In this document: positions 63,287-64,000 of the stretch, in pieces
Layout: every line of letters starts with the position of its first letter
How positions within the stretch are numbered: position 1 is the first letter of the stretch
Source of the DNA: Selenomonas sp.
GTDB lineage: Bacteria > Bacillota > Negativicutes > Selenomonadales > Selenomonadaceae
Direction: 5' to 3'
Assembly (NCBI GenBank): GCA_018052705.1
Contig: JAGPMW010000005.1
Coordinates: 33,016 to 97,015 of the forward strand
Length of the DNA: 64,000 nucleotides
Translations under genes and position numbers: made by a program
Notes under the pieces: generated by a model
Told to the model about the DNA's origin: nothing
What the model saw: the letters and a program-made list of their open reading frames with translations, nothing else
Databases searched by the model: none

Positions 63287-63382
63287 TTACTTCGATGCCC
63301 TGACTGGTTTGTCATCTGGCAGCTGCAGCAGGATATCCGAGGTAATATCATCGATTGAGATCTGCGGTTCATTCATCTTCAT
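63287..63382 (-). CDS. 31-residue reading frame with good ribosome site
   Basis: On the minus strand the ATG at 63382 is nine bases after AAGGAG; an in-frame ATG nine bases upstream touches that site. The product is acidic and hydrophilic (MKMNEPQISIDDITSDI ... VRASK), without signal, Cys or membrane segment. It ends at a TAA 23 bases before a bidirectional terminator. I recognise no family. It may be a real small protein or the start of a gene that was shortened. Confidence 0.5.
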   Translation of the reverse strand: MKMNEPQISIDDITSDILLQLPDDKPVRASK

Positions 63383-63454
63383 TTCGATCATCTCCTTGTC
63401 TATGATGCTACTATAGCACGGATGACTGAAAGAAAACTGATGTTATATTATAAT

Positions 63455-64000
63455 GGTAAATTGCAAGTTGAAATTGAACAAAAAATAATCAATAAATATT
63501 ATCAATAGAATAGACTCCATCGAGGAATGTATCGAATAGTTCTGTTGGAGAACGGTAGCCTAAAATACGGCGCGGACGCTGATTCAGCGCATCTGCCATA
63601 TTCAAGACATCTTCATCAGTAAAACGTTCAATGGATATGCCTTTCGGGATGAAATCTCTTAGCAATCCATTGTGGCGTTCATTTTGAGGACGTTCCCAGG
63701 AACTGTATGGATGCGTAAAGTAGATCTTGGTACCAAGGCTCTCGAACTTCGAGAAAGTCTCAAATTCAGGCCCATTGTCAGCAGTCATTGTTTTAAAGAC
63801 CTGGCTGAAGTGCTCCGTTCCATACTGCTCTTGAAGTTCGGCCATCGCGGTTTCGACACCAGCACTATTGCGCCCGGCGATACGGATGGCAATATAGTTG
63901 CGTGTCACCTTTTCGACTGCGGTAAAAGTGACGGCCTCACGGCCTTCACGCTGGCCAACAACGGTATCGACTTCCCAGTGCCCAATCTCACTGCCTTCGT
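63455..64000 (-). mobile_element. IS30-family insertion sequence, one end only
   Basis: Contains the transposase gene cut by the right edge. The end probably lies near 63455-63480, where TAAATTGCAAGTTGAAATTG may be the terminal repeat. The other end is outside the window, so neither the inverted repeat nor a target duplication can be confirmed. Confidence 0.75.
63489..64000 (-). CDS. IS30-family transposase, C-terminal part (cut by window edge)
   Basis: The frame stays open from 63489 to the right edge. Reading in from the edge, EIGHWEVDTVVG holds the first Asp of the DDE triad, MTADNGPEF the second, and the WERPQNERHNGLLRDFIPKG region the Glu. The end LNQRPRRILGYRSPTELF is typical of the family. 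The N-terminal helix-turn-helix part is outside the window. No internal stop or shift is seen in the visible 170 codons. Confidence 0.92.
   Translation of the reverse strand, partial: EGSEIGHWEVDTVVGQREGREAVTFTAVEKVTRNYIAIRIAGRNSAGVETAMAELQEQYGTEHFSQVFKTMTADNGPEFETFSKFESLGTKIYFTHPYSSWERPQNERHNGLLRDFIPKGISIERFTDEDVLNMADALNQRPRRILGYRSPTELFDTFLDGVYSIDNIY

Noticed and set aside
1..64000. CRISPR arrays, tRNA or rRNA genes, prophage or classical defence genes
   Set aside because: No regular direct repeats, no TTCGA-type tRNA arms with a cloverleaf context and no phage, restriction or Cas-like frames were seen by eye; a tRNAscan or CRISPR search was not run.

Overview
The window is a compact, mostly housekeeping chromosomal segment of a low-to-mid GC bacterium of the Firmicutes type. 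The marks of this are a T-box in front of thrS, an FMN riboswitch in front of the ribDE-BA-H operon, the infC-rpmI-rplT order with an AUU start for infC, the ireB-ruvX-DUF1292-mltG-trmR-trhP string known from Bacillus, and LexA-like GAAC-N4-GTTC boxes. The mix of aro, type IV pilus and pepP genes, ATP-type PEP carboxykinase, a large glutamine synthetase and a roughly 50% GC content fits the Negativicutes (Selenomonas or Mitsuokella relatives). That placement is inference from gene content, not from a marker tree. Most genes lie on the minus strand, Shine-Dalgarno sites are strong, and TTG start codons are common (dgk-like, prfC, ribD, ribE, dapB, thrC, nadE).

Layout. 1-6 kb: exported D-Ala-D-Ala carboxypeptidase (cut by the left edge), cysteine desulfurase and its Rrf2/IscR regulator with an IscR-like operator, rarA, dut, hfq, miaA and a metallo-hydrolase. 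6-11.3 kb: thiamin pyrophosphokinase, trmH-like, rplT-rpmI-infC with an attenuator leader, and thrS with its T-box. 11.3-12.5 kb: a LysM membrane protein (YneA-like) facing two small unknown genes across an intergenic region with three LexA-like boxes. 12.5-16.3 kb: a 628-residue glutamine synthetase with a structured leader, and an exported gluzincin-type metallopeptidase. 16.4-17.9 kb: an IS110-family element with a probable bridge-RNA region. 17.9-22.6 kb: one co-directional run holding a NYN-RHH fusion, a DUF3783 protein, a coiled-coil membrane protein and an ABC importer of the nitrate/sulfonate/taurine type. 22.7-34.4 kb: mnmA, tmcAL, a lipid kinase, a SpoVB-like flippase, a HIT/GalT-like protein, prfC, a molybdopterin oxidoreductase, xth and lepB. 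34.5-40.6 kb: rplS, aroB-aroK-aroC and a partial type IV pilus operon. 40.8-46.8 kb: a YgjP-like metalloprotein, hslO, a phosphodiesterase and the riboflavin operon. 46.9-52.9 kb: pepP, aroQ, acyP, trhP, trmR, mltG, DUF1292, ruvX and ireB. 53-63.2 kb: asd-dapB, recG, pckA, thrC, ybaK and nadE. 63.2-64 kb: a 31-codon reading frame and an IS30-family transposase cut by the right edge.

Themes. tRNA modification and translation are heavily represented (miaA, mnmA, tmcAL, trmR, trhP, trmH-like, ybaK, prfC, thrS, infC). trmR and trhP are expected to make 5-methoxyuridine at wobble position 34 from prephenate, and the shikimate gene aroQ lies just downstream. No rRNA, tRNA, CRISPR array, prophage or classical defence locus was recognised. 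The most distinctive items are the triple LexA-box divergent region, the IS110 bridge-RNA candidate, the NYN-RHH/coiled-coil/ABC run, the leader of the glutamine synthetase gene, and the operator-like palindrome around the promoter at 27.96 kb.
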